A DNA stretch of 43,922 nt from Mesobacillus selenatarsenatis SF-1 (lineage in GTDB: Bacteria > Bacillota > Bacilli > Bacillales > Cytobacillaceae), in contig NZ_BASE01000069.1 of assembly GCF_000813125.1 (NCBI RefSeq), positions 1-43,922 on the forward strand. Direction: 5' to 3'. The stretch's first letter is position 1, and the number at the start of each line of letters is the position of its first letter. The notes under the pieces were generated by a model. The model saw only the letters and a program-made list of their open reading frames with translations. It did no database searches and was not told the DNA's origin. Position numbers and translations under genes: made by a program. Shown one piece after another: positions 26,096 through 35,280 of this stretch.

Positions 26096-27361
26096 TTACT
26101 TGGCGAGGATTTCCTCTGCCTTCTGGTCAAATGCATCCATTTCTTCCTGGATGTCAGCACCGCCGCGGTAAATCTTTTCGAAACGGCTCAGGAAATCCTG
26201 GGCGATTTTTTCGAAAGGCTTAATCACAGGCATTGGCTGTGCATTTTCCATTTGCTCACCAAACACTTTATAGTACTGGTTTTCTTGAAGCTGCTTGTCA
26301 TTCCAAGCCTCTTTGTTGGCTGGCAGGGAGTTTGTCATTTCAAGCCATTTCACCTGTGTTTCTGGTTTGCTCATATAAGCAAGGAATTTAAGTGCTTCTT
26401 CTTTGTTCTTAGTGTGCTCGAATACAGACAGGTTAGATCCGCCTAGTGTAGATGTGTTCGTTTCTTTTGCAGGAAGAACAGCTGTTGCCCACTTGCCTTC
26501 CAACTCAGGTGCCTGATCATTGATGATTTTAACCATCCAAGGTCCGCTGATGAACATCGGCAGGATGCCATCACCTTTGAATGCCTGGACGATGTCAAGT
26601 CCAAGGTCAACAGGTGCAGAGCCATCCTTGAAGAAACCATTCAGGTATTCAACAGCTTCTACAAATTCAGGTTCGTTAAAGTAAGCCTTATTTCCTTCAA
26701 TCAGTTTAGAGCCATTTTGGCGTGCAAGCATGAATGATAAGCTTTGCTCATTTGTATCGATACTAATGCCGTATTTGTCATCGCCACGGTCATTTAGTTT
26801 CTTCGCTGCGTCACGAAGCTCATCCCAGGTCTTTGGCGCTTCTTTGTAACCAGCTTCTTCTAATAGGTCTGTGCGGTAAAAAAGAACGCGAGTATCAACA
26901 TACCAAGGTACGCCTACCACTTTGTCCTCATATTTTGTTGTTTCAATAGAACCATCATAGAAATTTTCGGCTGCTAATTCCGGATACTTCTCTGTCTGAT
27001 CGGACAGATCCATCAATGCATTCGCAGATGCGAATTCAGGAATCCACGTTGTCCCCATTTGCACAACATCAGGACCTTTTTTAGACGCAACCGCTGTTAA
27101 AAGCTTGTCATGTGCCTGATCCCATGGAATCGCCTGTACTTTAACATCGATTTCCGGATTTTCTTTTTCAAACTCCTCAGCAATTTTCGGAAGTGTTTTT
27201 GCTTCTTCCCCCATGCCCCAGACATTGATGACTTTCATGCCGTCTTTCTCGGAACCAGAATCAGAAGAACACCCTGCAAGTGCACCAGATACAACCAATG
27301 TACCTACCATTGCAGCTGCTGCAAATTTCTTGCTGAATACATTAAACATTTTTCGGCTCAT
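26096..27361 (-). CDS. extracellular sugar-binding lipoprotein
   Basis: Family 1 binding protein, 421 residues. The ATG at 27361 is chosen because GGGGG lies 8 bases upstream; an in-frame ATG at 27376 overlaps that site. The lipobox LAGC gives the lipid-anchored Cys at residue 31, followed by a Ser/Gly/Asp linker. The mature protein has the MalE-like segments VINVWGMGEEAKTLPKI, VPWYVDTRVLFYRTDLLEEA and MFISGPWMVKII. By context it should bind beta-1,2-glucooligosaccharides, like the binding protein beside the GH94/GH3 genes in Listeria innocua. Expression is probably controlled by the LacI protein at 35325 through the GAAACGTTTC site at 27475. Confidence 0.88.
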   Translation of the reverse strand: MSRKMFNVFSKKFAAAAMVGTLVVSGALAGCSSDSGSEKDGMKVINVWGMGEEAKTLPKIAEEFEKENPEIDVKVQAIPWDQAHDKLLTAVASKKGPDVVQMGTTWIPEFASANALMDLSDQTEKYPELAAENFYDGSIETTKYEDKVVGVPWYVDTRVLFYRTDLLEEAGYKEAPKTWDELRDAAKKLNDRGDDKYGISIDTNEQSLSFMLARQNGSKLIEGNKAYFNEPEFVEAVEYLNGFFKDGSAPVDLGLDIVQAFKGDGILPMFISGPWMVKIINDQAPELEGKWATAVLPAKETNTSTLGGSNLSVFEHTKNKEEALKFLAYMSKPETQVKWLEMTNSLPANKEAWNDKQLQENQYYKVFGEQMENAQPMPVIKPFEKIAQDFLSRFEKIYRGGADIQEEMDAFDQKAEEILAK

Positions 27362-27474
27362 TCGTAAAACCCCCATAATAATGTGATAAGGTCTTGCATT
27401 TAAATTTCCCGCTATAGCAAATAATTACTTATAACCTGTGAAATTCTGCCTTCGTTTACGAAAACCCCCTTATA

Positions 27475-27484
27475 GAAACGTTTC
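27475..27484. promoter_or_regulatory. GAAACGTTTC operator 1
   Basis: Perfect 10-base palindrome with a central CG, flanked as ATAGAAACGTTTCGAG. It lies 114 bases before the binding protein start and could repress the minus-strand operon. A smaller palindrome TTCGT-TT-ACGAA lies at 27451-27462. It is not a cre site because the conserved TG is missing. Confidence 0.75.
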
Positions 27485-27574
27485 GAGAGCTAGTAAAAAA
27501 ATAAATGAGTGTAACTGGCGAAACGATTCAAGATTGCCTGACTCTTTTTCCGAAAAGAGGAGACCGAATCAATT

Positions 27575-27584
27575 GAAACGTTTC
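27575..27584. promoter_or_regulatory. GAAACGTTTC operator 2
   Basis: Identical core, flanked as ATTGAAACGTTTCGAT, exactly 100 bases from operator 1 and in the middle of the divergent region. Probable LacI-family site. Confidence 0.75.
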
Positions 27585-27696
27585 GATAGGGCTATTATAT
27601 TTCATAGTGTAATCGTTTTCAAGTAGAAATTTGAGTTGGATTTTACTTTTTTTCGTAAAAACCTGTTATTACTGGCTTCGCTTTCATTTTTCAATA

Positions 27697-27706
27697 GAAA
27701 CGTTTC
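27697..27706. promoter_or_regulatory. GAAACGTTTC operator 3
   Basis: Identical core, flanked as ATAGAAACGTTTCGAT, ending 9 bases before the -35 of the plus-strand promoter. Confidence 0.78.
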
Positions 27707-27715
27707 GATAATTTA

Positions 27716-27744
27716 TTGACTACAGAAAAGAAAGCGCTTATAAT
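27716..27744 (+). promoter_or_regulatory. SigA promoter of the GH3-GH94-GH13 genes
   Basis: TTGACT (27716-27721), a 17-base spacer and a perfect TATAAT (27739-27744). Start expected near 27751. It is flanked by operators 3 and 4, an arrangement suited to DNA looping or roadblock repression. Confidence 0.85.
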
Positions 27745-27762
27745 GCAGTTGTATTCTTATTC

Positions 27763-27772
27763 GAAACGTTTC
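27763..27772. promoter_or_regulatory. GAAACGTTTC operator 4
   Basis: Identical core, with flanks in the opposite orientation to operator 3 (TCGAAACGTTTCTATTG). It lies about 12 bases after the predicted start point, 66 bases from operator 3. Confidence 0.78.
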
Positions 27773-27816
27773 TATTGAATTTTATTCATACTATATTTTA
27801 CGGGAGGTTCACCCCT

Positions 27817-29988
27817 ATGAACAGTCAGAAACTTACTTCTTTATTAAAAGAAATGACGCTAGATGAGAAAATCGCACAATTGCTTCAGTTAGCAACTCCC
27901 TTTTTCGAAGGATCCAAGGATGAAGGACAGATAACCGGTCCTCTTGCTTCTATGAATATATCGGAAGAAAACGTCCTCAACACCGGCTCCGTCCTCGGTG
28001 CTTCAGGAGGAGCAAAAGAAGCGATCAGCATACAGAAGGCCCACCTAAAAAAGAATCGATTAGGCATTCCCCTCTTATTTATGGCGGATGTCATCCACGG
28101 GTATAAAACGATTTTCCCTGTACCTCTTGCAGTCGGCTGTTCATGGGATTTGGATAAGGCGCAACAGAGCGCGGAAATTGCAGCAAAAGAAGCTGCAGCT
28201 GCAGGCGTCCATGTAACCTTTTCGCCAATGGTTGATTTAGTTCGAGACCCTCGCTGGGGACGCGTGATGGAATCCACTGGTGAAGATCCATTTTTAAATG
28301 GTGAGTTTGCCAAGGCGTTTGTCCGCGGCTTCCAAGGGCAAGACTTGAAAAACAATAAAGATTCGGTTGCCGCATGCGTGAAGCACTTCGCAGCATATGG
28401 TGCTGCTGAAGGCGGACGTGATTACAATACCGTCAATATGTCGGAACGCCAGCTCAGGGAATCCTATCTCCCTGCCTACAAAGCAGCATTGGACGAAGGC
28501 TGTGAAATGGTCATGACCGCATTCAACACGGTTGATGGCATCCCGGCTACTGGCAACGTAAAACTGATGCGCGACCTGCTTCGCGAGGAATGGGGCTTCG
28601 ATGGTGTCCTCATTTCCGACTGGGGAGCGGTAAAAGAAATGATTCCTCACGGCGTCGCTAAGGATGAAGCGGAAGCTGCATACAAAGCGATCCAAGCTGG
28701 TGTCGATATCGAAATGATGACATCCTGCTATGTCGACCATTTAAAAGAGCAAGTCGAGAGCGGAAAAGTGGATGAAAAGCTAATAGATGAATCAGTTATG
28801 CGGATTCTGACTTTGAAAGATAAATTAGGATTGTTTGAAAATCCATACCGCGGTGCGGATGAAGAGTTGGAAAAGGAACTGATCATGAGTGACGAGCACC
28901 GGCAGGCAGCTAGAGAGCTGGCAGTTAAATCTTCAGTTTTATTGAAGAATGACGGAGTTCTTCCTATTAATAGGGAAAAGAAAATCGCTTTGATCGGTCC
29001 CTTCGCACAAAGCGGCGATATTCTTGGGCCTTGGTCATTCCTTGGTTCAAAGGAAAAAGCGGTCCAGCTCTACGATGGATTAATGGCGAAGCTTGACTCC
29101 TCACTTCTTTTCACGGCAAAAGGCTGTGACATTGAAACAGGATCTGAAGAGCAATTCGCGGAGGCAGTGAAAGTGGCGGAAGAAGCAGATGTGATTGTGC
29201 TTGCTCTAGGCGAGGCATCGGAAATGAGCGGTGAAGCCGGCTGCCGTGCGGATATCCGCCTGCCGAAAGTACAGCTCGAGCTTGTCGCTAAGATGAAAGA
29301 GCTTGGCAAACCAATAGTGGCGGTATTATTCAACGGACGTCCGCTTGATCTCCACGGAATCTGGGACGAAGCCGATGCAATTTTGGAGACGTGGTACCCA
29401 GGCACAGAAGGCGGAAACGCGGTAGCTGACATCCTGCTCGGCGATGCAAATCCATCAGCGAAGCTGACGATGTCCTTCCCTTACTCCGTTGGACAGGTAC
29501 CGGTTTACTACAACCATTTCAACACAGGCCGCCCTCAAGGAGCGCCTGATGCCCAGGAACGATATGTATCTCAATATTTAGATATACCAAACGAGCCATT
29601 ACTCCCATTCGGATACGGATTAAGTTATACAAGCTTTGAGTATAGCGATGTAAAACTGAGTGCCGCGACGATGTCTGCTTCCAAGTCATTGAAGGTTTTC
29701 GTAACAGTCGAGAACACCGGCGAGTTGGCTGGAGAAGAAATCGTCCAGCTATACGTACGAGACGTAGCTGGCGAAGTCGTTAGACCGATGAATGAGCTGA
29801 AAGGCTTCAAGAAAGTCGCTTTAGAACCAGGCGAAAAAATGACAGTTGAATTTGAGATTAACGAAGAACAATTGCGCTACCACCATGCAGACCTCACTTT
29901 CAAGAGCGACCCAGGAAAATTCATCGCTTTTGTGGGGCCAAACAGCAGGGATACGGTGGAAATTGCGTTTGAACTTGTAAATGAGTAA
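27817..29988 (+). CDS. bglX: GH3 beta-glucosidase, cytoplasmic
   Basis: 723-residue glycoside hydrolase family 3 enzyme without signal peptide. The ATG at 27817 follows GGGAGG by 9 bases. The N-terminal TIM barrel (about 1-320) contains KHFAAYGAAEGGRDYN and the nucleophile Asp268 in VLISDWGAV. The alpha/beta sandwich (about 370-570) carries the usual second-domain motifs including LGEASEMSGEAG, and a C-terminal fibronectin III-like domain follows (about 610-720). It is the first plus-strand gene under the operator-flanked promoter. With the GH94 downstream it probably degrades beta-1,2-linked glucose disaccharide and short oligomers, as the GH3 partner does in L. innocua (inference); a general beta-glucosidase is the alternative. 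Confidence 0.93.
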   Translation: MNSQKLTSLLKEMTLDEKIAQLLQLATPFFEGSKDEGQITGPLASMNISEENVLNTGSVLGASGGAKEAISIQKAHLKKNRLGIPLLFMADVIHGYKTIFPVPLAVGCSWDLDKAQQSAEIAAKEAAAAGVHVTFSPMVDLVRDPRWGRVMESTGEDPFLNGEFAKAFVRGFQGQDLKNNKDSVAACVKHFAAYGAAEGGRDYNTVNMSERQLRESYLPAYKAALDEGCEMVMTAFNTVDGIPATGNVKLMRDLLREEWGFDGVLISDWGAVKEMIPHGVAKDEAEAAYKAIQAGVDIEMMTSCYVDHLKEQVESGKVDEKLIDESVMRILTLKDKLGLFENPYRGADEELEKELIMSDEHRQAARELAVKSSVLLKNDGVLPINREKKIALIGPFAQSGDILGPWSFLGSKEKAVQLYDGLMAKLDSSLLFTAKGCDIETGSEEQFAEAVKVAEEADVIVLALGEASEMSGEAGCRADIRLPKVQLELVAKMKELGKPIVAVLFNGRPLDLHGIWDEADAILETWYPGTEGGNAVADILLGDANPSAKLTMSFPYSVGQVPVYYNHFNTGRPQGAPDAQERYVSQYLDIPNEPLLPFGYGLSYTSFEYSDVKLSAATMSASKSLKVFVTVENTGELAGEEIVQLYVRDVAGEVVRPMNELKGFKKVALEPGEKMTVEFEINEEQLRYHHADLTFKSDPGKFIAFVGPNSRDTVEIAFELVNE

Positions 29989-30079
29989 TTATTATATGAA
30001 TTTGAACAATATATAGCCGATTTATTATCCATCAACCGAATAAATGGCCGGTTTTAGTCAGCTAAAATGAATAAATGAT

Positions 30080-30205
30080 AATTTATCTACGGTTGCAGGC
30101 AATATATCACCGGTTGAGCACAATTTATCTCCAGTTGAGCGTAATTTATCTACGGTTGGAGCCATTTTATCTACGGTTAACTGAAATTTATTAACGGTTG
30201 TTGCT
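30080..30205. repeat. 21-base periodic array, core AATTTATCTACGGTTG (six units)
   Basis: Units start at 30080, 30101, 30122, 30143, 30164 and 30185, exactly 21 bases apart. The 16-base core is AATTTATCTACGGTTG with few changes; the last five bases vary. One degenerate unit lies upstream (CGGTT at 30049, off phase by one). Read on the plus strand it encodes a seven-residue repeat beginning NLSTV, but an in-frame TGA lies at 30068-30070 and there is no start codon, so coding is unlikely. It occupies the gap between the GH3 and GH94 genes. The period equals that of the array at 23811 although the core differs. Confidence 0.88.
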
Positions 30206-30274
30206 GATTTTAAACTTCAGCCAGCAAAAGTAGTATTACGAATGAAAAACCTAAAAGGAAAGAAGTTGACACCG

Positions 30275-33200
30275 ATGACACAGTCAAAGTTCACCATACA
30301 GGCAAATGATGTAAGCTTTACGTTTTTAAATAGCGGCGATGTTTATGAGATCGCCAATAAATCGACGATGATCAACCAGTGGCTTTCGAATCCGATCGAT
30401 GGCTCTATGAATAACTTATATTTGAGAATCCATGGGGAAAATGGAATCCAGTTCTATCCCCTGCTTGGTTTGAAATCAGAAAGTAAAGTCAGCCACTCCG
30501 ATAATCAAGTTTTCTATCAGGGCGAGGCAGCCGGTCTTCAATACCAGGTGACTTTTACCCTGGCTGAGGGCGGAATCTGGTTCTGGGACGTTAAAGTGAA
30601 AGGAAGCAATGCGGTGATCGATTTCGTCTACGGGCAGGACATGGGCCTTGCTGACAAGGGCGCTGTCCGTACGAACGAAGCGTATATGTCACAGTATATC
30701 GACCACAATGCTTTCACTGACTCTGAAAAAGGCTATGTCGTCTGCTCGCGTCAGAACCAGCCAATGAGCGAAGGACACTTCCCATATATTCAACAGGGTT
30801 CCCTAACAAAATCAACAGGCTACTCAACAGACGGCTTCCAGTTTTTCGGATTGTCTTATAAAGAAACAGACGTGCCTGAGATTTTAGCAAAGGAAAACCT
30901 TGCGAATGAAGTCTACCAATATGAGTTTGCTTACACTGCCTTGCAATCTGAAAAAGTAACTCTGGATGGCACTGCGCAATTCGTATTCTATGGAATTTTT
31001 AAAGAGAATCATCCAACAGCTATAACCGAGTTGGAATTTACTGAAGAAGTGGGTGCAGCCTGGGAAAGTGTTCAGTCTCTCAATGGTGACCAAGCAGCTG
31101 AACTACCAGCAGTACAGCTGTCCCCTTCTTTCGGAGCGCCTATAGAAACACTTTCAATGACAAAAGAAGAAATCGACGAGCTGTTCCCGAACCGCCATCA
31201 GGAAGAAACATCCGGCGATGAATTGTTGTCTTTCTTCACTGAGCAGCATGAGCATGTCGTTTTAAAGGAAAAAGAATTGCTGGTTGAACGTCCACACGGT
31301 CATATCCTGATGACAGGCGGAAATGTCGACAACATCAAAAATGTCCTTACTACTACTTTATATATGTACGGAATTTTCAACTCTCACATCGTCGTAGGCA
31401 ATACATCTTTCAACAAGATGCTGACGAATGCCCGCAGCGCGCTGAATGTCATGAAGACTTCCGGTCAGAGGGTTTATATTGAAATTGAAGGAGAATACCG
31501 TCTGCTGACGATGCCTTCGATGTTTGAGATGGGCTTCAATTATGGTCGTTGGTACTACAAGACAAATGATGACATGATCATCATCACAACCCACACAGCC
31601 GTGGAATCACCGCAATTGCAGTTGCAGGTACGATCTGCAAACGGTAAAGCGTACCGCTATCTTGTGACAAACCAGGTGTCGATGAACAACAATGAATATG
31701 CACAGCCTTATAACCTGAAGCAAAACGGAAATGTCCTTACTTTTACAGCGGCAGAAGGTTCCGACAGCTCGAACGTCTTTCCTGACCTCAGCTATCGCAT
31801 GCAAATAAGCAGTGAATTCAAAGTGAAGGATTCAAGCGTATTCGGCGAGAATATCGAAGCAGATGCAGTATCATTGGCAGTTGTTGAGATGGAGCCGACG
31901 AACGAGTGGAAAATCATCGTCCAGGGTCTCCTGGATGGAAAAGAAATTCCGTTCGTGGATGCTGATGCACATACAGAAATCGAAAAGTACCGCGAGTTTT
32001 TCGCAGATACAATGAATGGCTTCAAGCTTGCACAGAATGGAGCAGCGACGGAAGAGCTTAAGAAAATTAACGCACTTGCATGGTGGTACACGCATAATAT
32101 GCTCGTCCATTACTCTGTGCCGCATGGCTTGGAGCAGTATGGCGGCGCAGCGTGGGGAACGCGTGATGTCTGCCAGGGACCAACTGAGTACTTCATTGCA
32201 ACGCAAAAATATGAAAATGTGAAAGACATCATCAAGACGGTCTACTCTCACCAATACAATGATGACGGTAACTGGCCACAGTGGTTCATGTTTGACAACT
32301 ACTACCGCTTCCAGCAGGAGGAGAGCCACGGCGACATCATCGTTTGGCCGTTGAAGGTCATCGTTGAATACTTGCGTGCAACGAATGATTACACTATTTT
32401 GAGCGAACAGCTTCCTTATACGGAAAAAGGCAGCTTTGAATTCACAGATGAAAAAGCAACACTCCTTGACCATGTGAAAAAGCAGCTTCAATATATCAAG
32501 GATCATTTTTTACATGATACGTATTTGTCTTCCTACGGAGATGGCGACTGGGATGACACACTCCAGCCGGCGAATGCACAGCTGAAGCAGTATATGGCCA
32601 GCAGCTGGACGGTTGCGCTGACTTACCAGGTAGTAAGCCATTTCGCGTCACTTTTACAAAAAGAAGATGCGCTGCTTGCAGATGAACTGAGCACGATGGC
32701 AGCTGGAATCAAGGAAGATTTCAATAAATACATGCTATCTACAGAAACAATCCCGGGATTCGTGTTCATGGAGCAAGCTGACAAGCCTGAACTGATGGTC
32801 CATCCTACGGATTCAAAAACAGGCATTCAATACCGCCTGCTGCCAATGACGCGAAGCATGATCGGTGAGCTCTTGACACCGGAACAGGCGGAATCTCACT
32901 ATCAAATCATCAGAGAGCGCCTGTACCATCCGGATGGTGTTCGCTTGATGGACCGCCCTGCGACCTATAAAGGCGGAGTCAGCACGAACTTTAAGCGTGC
33001 CGAGCAGGCAGCCAACTTCGGACGTGAAATCGGCTTGCAATATGTCCATGCCCACATCCGTTTTGTGGAGGCAATGGCGAAGCTGGGCAAGGTCGATGAG
33101 GTTTGGAATGGCCTGCAGACAATTAACCCGATTGGAATCCAGAAGGTCGTTCCGAACGCAGAACTGCGCCAGAGCAATGCCTACTTCAGCAGCTCTGACG

Positions 33201-33601
33201 GCAAGTTCAATACTCGCTATGAGGCAGCGGAGAATTTCGAGAAGCTCCGTGATGGCACAGCTCCAGTAAAAGGTGGATGGAGAATCTACTCAAGCGGACC
33301 TGGAATCTATATGAACCAGTTGATTTCAAACGCGCTTGGCATCCGCCGCGAAGCTCAGGACCTTGTGATCGATCCGATTCTTCCAACGGAAAAAGATGGA
33401 CTTGAGTTCATGTTTAACATTGATGGCAAGCCTGTTACATTCAATTACCATTTCGGAAACGACAAGGGTGTGAAAATCAACGGGCAGGATGTTGCTGCAG
33501 AACAGATTGCCAACCGTTATCGTGACGGCGGCTACCGCATCAGCGCTGCTGAGCTTGAGAAGCTTAATGCTGAGAACAATATAATTGAACTTTACATGTA
33601 A
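30275..33601 (+). CDS. GH94 phosphorylase, probable 1,2-beta-oligoglucan phosphorylase
   Basis: 1108 residues from the ATG at 30275, the start nearest a GGAAAG sequence; an ATG at 30242 (1119 residues) has no ribosome binding site and a TTG at 30266 is also possible. No signal peptide. The N-terminal half is an extended beta-sandwich region. The (alpha/alpha)6 barrel in the C-terminal half has GH94 segments: WYTHNMLVHYSVPHGLEQYG, WGTRDVCQGPTEYF, WPQWFMFDNYYRF and the catalytic-region GDGDWDDTLQPAN at about residues 755-767, then GGVSTNFKRAEQAANFGRE. Cellobiose and chitobiose phosphorylases are about 800 residues; a length near 1100 fits the 1,2-beta-oligoglucan phosphorylase type, which turns sophorooligosaccharides plus phosphate into glucose-1-phosphate. 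GH3 and ABC neighbours agree. Confidence 0.82.
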   Translation: MTQSKFTIQANDVSFTFLNSGDVYEIANKSTMINQWLSNPIDGSMNNLYLRIHGENGIQFYPLLGLKSESKVSHSDNQVFYQGEAAGLQYQVTFTLAEGGIWFWDVKVKGSNAVIDFVYGQDMGLADKGAVRTNEAYMSQYIDHNAFTDSEKGYVVCSRQNQPMSEGHFPYIQQGSLTKSTGYSTDGFQFFGLSYKETDVPEILAKENLANEVYQYEFAYTALQSEKVTLDGTAQFVFYGIFKENHPTAITELEFTEEVGAAWESVQSLNGDQAAELPAVQLSPSFGAPIETLSMTKEEIDELFPNRHQEETSGDELLSFFTEQHEHVVLKEKELLVERPHGHILMTGGNVDNIKNVLTTTLYMYGIFNSHIVVGNTSFNKMLTNARSALNVMKTSGQRVYIEIEGEYRLLTMPSMFEMGFNYGRWYYKTNDDMIIITTHTAVESPQLQLQVRSANGKAYRYLVTNQVSMNNNEYAQPYNLKQNGNVLTFTAAEGSDSSNVFPDLSYRMQISSEFKVKDSSVFGENIEADAVSLAVVEMEPTNEWKIIVQGLLDGKEIPFVDADAHTEIEKYREFFADTMNGFKLAQNGAATEELKKINALAWWYTHNMLVHYSVPHGLEQYGGAAWGTRDVCQGPTEYFIATQKYENVKDIIKTVYSHQYNDDGNWPQWFMFDNYYRFQQEESHGDIIVWPLKVIVEYLRATNDYTILSEQLPYTEKGSFEFTDEKATLLDHVKKQLQYIKDHFLHDTYLSSYGDGDWDDTLQPANAQLKQYMASSWTVALTYQVVSHFASLLQKEDALLADELSTMAAGIKEDFNKYMLSTETIPGFVFMEQADKPELMVHPTDSKTGIQYRLLPMTRSMIGELLTPEQAESHYQIIRERLYHPDGVRLMDRPATYKGGVSTNFKRAEQAANFGREIGLQYVHAHIRFVEAMAKLGKVDEVWNGLQTINPIGIQKVVPNAELRQSNAYFSSSDGKFNTRYEAAENFEKLRDGTAPVKGGWRIYSSGPGIYMNQLISNALGIRREAQDLVIDPILPTEKDGLEFMFNIDGKPVTFNYHFGNDKGVKINGQDVAAEQIANRYRDGGYRISAAELEKLNAENNIIELYM

Positions 33602-33606
33602 AAAAG

Positions 33607-33636
33607 AGCGGCCCACAAGGCCGCTTCATTTTTCAT
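33607..33636 (+). terminator. terminator or attenuator between GH94 and GH13 genes
   Basis: AGCGGCC (33607-33613) pairs with GGCCGCT (33619-33625) around CACAA, followed by TCATTTTTC. The interrupted T-run suggests partial read-through into the GH13 gene 20 bases downstream. Confidence 0.65.
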
Positions 33637-33653
33637 ATTATGGGGGTCGGAAA

Positions 33654-35264
33654 ATGGACAGCAAATGGTGGCATAATAGCGTGGTTTACCAGGTGTACCC
33701 TCGCAGTTTCAAGGATTCGAACGGAGACGGGATTGGCGATTTGCAGGGGATCCTCTCGAAGCTGGATTATATTAAGGAACTTGGAGCCGACATGATCTGG
33801 CTATGTCCGGTTTATGCGTCGCCAAATGATGACAACGGCTATGATATCAGCAATTATTATCAGATTCATCCCGAGTTCGGCACAATGGAAGATATGGACC
33901 TGCTCATAGCTGAAGCAGATAAACGTGGAATTGGCATCATGATGGACATAGTCGCAAACCATACGTCCGATGAGCATCCATGGTTTATTGAATCAAAGAG
34001 CAGCAAGAATAATCCGTACAGGGATTATTATGTCTGGAGGGATGGCGTGGACGACGGGCCGCCGAGTGAGCTGCAGTCAATTTTCAGCGGCAGCGCTTGG
34101 GAATTAGACTCAGAAACTGATCAGTACTATCTGCATATGTTCAGCAAGAAGCAGCCAGACCTGAATTGGCACCACCCTCCTGTACGCGAGGCGATTTACG
34201 AGGTGATGCGTTTCTGGATCAACAAGGGGATCAAAGGTTTCCGTTTTGACGTCATCGATTTGATCGCGAAAGAACTAGACCAGGGGATTATCGCTAATGG
34301 CCCCCTCCTTCATACTTATCTACAGGAGATGCACCGTGAAGTTCTTGAGGATGCTGACATCGTCACTGTCGGTGAAACTGGCGGTGCGGATTTGGAACAA
34401 GCTATTCTTTTTACGAGCGCTGAACGGAAGGAACTGGATATGGTGTTCTCATTCGAGCACATTGCGCTCGATGAACAGGCAGGCAGACAAAAATGGGACT
34501 TGAAGATGCTTGATTTGGACGATTTGAAGAGAGTTCTATCCAACTGGCAGACAGGGCTTGCGGGCAAGGGCTGGAATAGTTTATTCTGGAGCAACCACGA
34601 TCAGCCCCGCATCGTCTCTCGCTGGGGAAATGACCAGGAATTCCGTTATGAGAGTGCCACGATGCTTGGAACCCTGCTCCATTTAATGCGTGGTACTCCG
34701 TACATTTACCAGGGTGAGGAAATCGGGATGACGAATGTACAGTTCCCTGAGCTTGAATCTTATCGCGATATTGAGACTATCAATATGTATAGAGAACGCA
34801 AGGAGCAAGGTTTTTCCCATGGTGACATCATGGAATCAATTTATGTAAAAGGCCGCGATAACGCAAGAACGCCTATGCAGTGGAATGCTGAAGACAATGC
34901 CGGTTTTACAGAAGGAACTCCGTGGATTGGGATTAATCCTAATTATTCGGCCATCAACGTTGAGAATGATTTAAATGGTGATAAGTCCATCTATCAATTT
35001 TACAAAAAATTGATCAAGCTGCGTAAAAACAATGAGCTGATTGTTTATGCAGACTACCGACTTCTTGACAGCGAACCGGAAGTATTTGCTTACGCTCGAA
35101 ACTATCAAAATGAAGAATGGCGTGTCTTGTGCAATTTTACCGGCAGAGAAGTTGAAAGTTCGTTATTATGTGACGGTGAAATCATTGTCCGTAACTATGA
35201 CTCTCCTGCTAAAAAATTGCGTCCGTACGAGGCCATTGTATATAAATTAAAAAATAAACTATAG
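33654..35264 (+). CDS. GH13 alpha-glucosidase (oligo-1,6-glucosidase/phosphotrehalase-like)
   Basis: 536-residue cytoplasmic GH13 enzyme. The ATG at 33654 follows GGGGGTCGG; a longer frame from 33585 lies in the upstream hairpin. DGIGDLQGI and PNDDNGYDISNY at the N-terminus, QPDLNW (168-172), nucleophile Asp199 (GFRFDVIDL), acid/base Glu241 (TVGETGG) and Asp316 (NHDQPR) place it in the oligo-1,6-glucosidase/trehalose-6-phosphate hydrolase group. QPDLNW favours alpha-glucosidase over phosphotrehalase (usually QADLNW), but this does not settle the substrate. An alpha-specific enzyme in a locus otherwise suited to beta-glucans is unexpected. Confidence 0.85.
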   Translation: MDSKWWHNSVVYQVYPRSFKDSNGDGIGDLQGILSKLDYIKELGADMIWLCPVYASPNDDNGYDISNYYQIHPEFGTMEDMDLLIAEADKRGIGIMMDIVANHTSDEHPWFIESKSSKNNPYRDYYVWRDGVDDGPPSELQSIFSGSAWELDSETDQYYLHMFSKKQPDLNWHHPPVREAIYEVMRFWINKGIKGFRFDVIDLIAKELDQGIIANGPLLHTYLQEMHREVLEDADIVTVGETGGADLEQAILFTSAERKELDMVFSFEHIALDEQAGRQKWDLKMLDLDDLKRVLSNWQTGLAGKGWNSLFWSNHDQPRIVSRWGNDQEFRYESATMLGTLLHLMRGTPYIYQGEEIGMTNVQFPELESYRDIETINMYRERKEQGFSHGDIMESIYVKGRDNARTPMQWNAEDNAGFTEGTPWIGINPNYSAINVENDLNGDKSIYQFYKKLIKLRKNNELIVYADYRLLDSEPEVFAYARNYQNEEWRVLCNFTGREVESSLLCDGEIIVRNYDSPAKKLRPYEAIVYKLKNKL

Positions 35265-35280
35265 ATGAAAACGTTCACAA
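35265..35280 (+). promoter_or_regulatory. CcpA cre site overlapping the lacI-family gene promoter
   Basis: ATGAAAACGTTCACAA fits WTGNAANCGNWNNCAW at all fixed positions. It lies directly before TATAAT at 35283-35288, so CcpA bound here would block the promoter. Its central AACGTT also resembles the local GAAACGTTTC operators, so autoregulation is possible. Confidence 0.7.

Noticed and set aside
27475-27772. GAAACGTTTC sites as CcpA cre elements
   Set aside because: The conserved TG in the left half and CA in the right half of cre are absent; a local LacI protein fits better.
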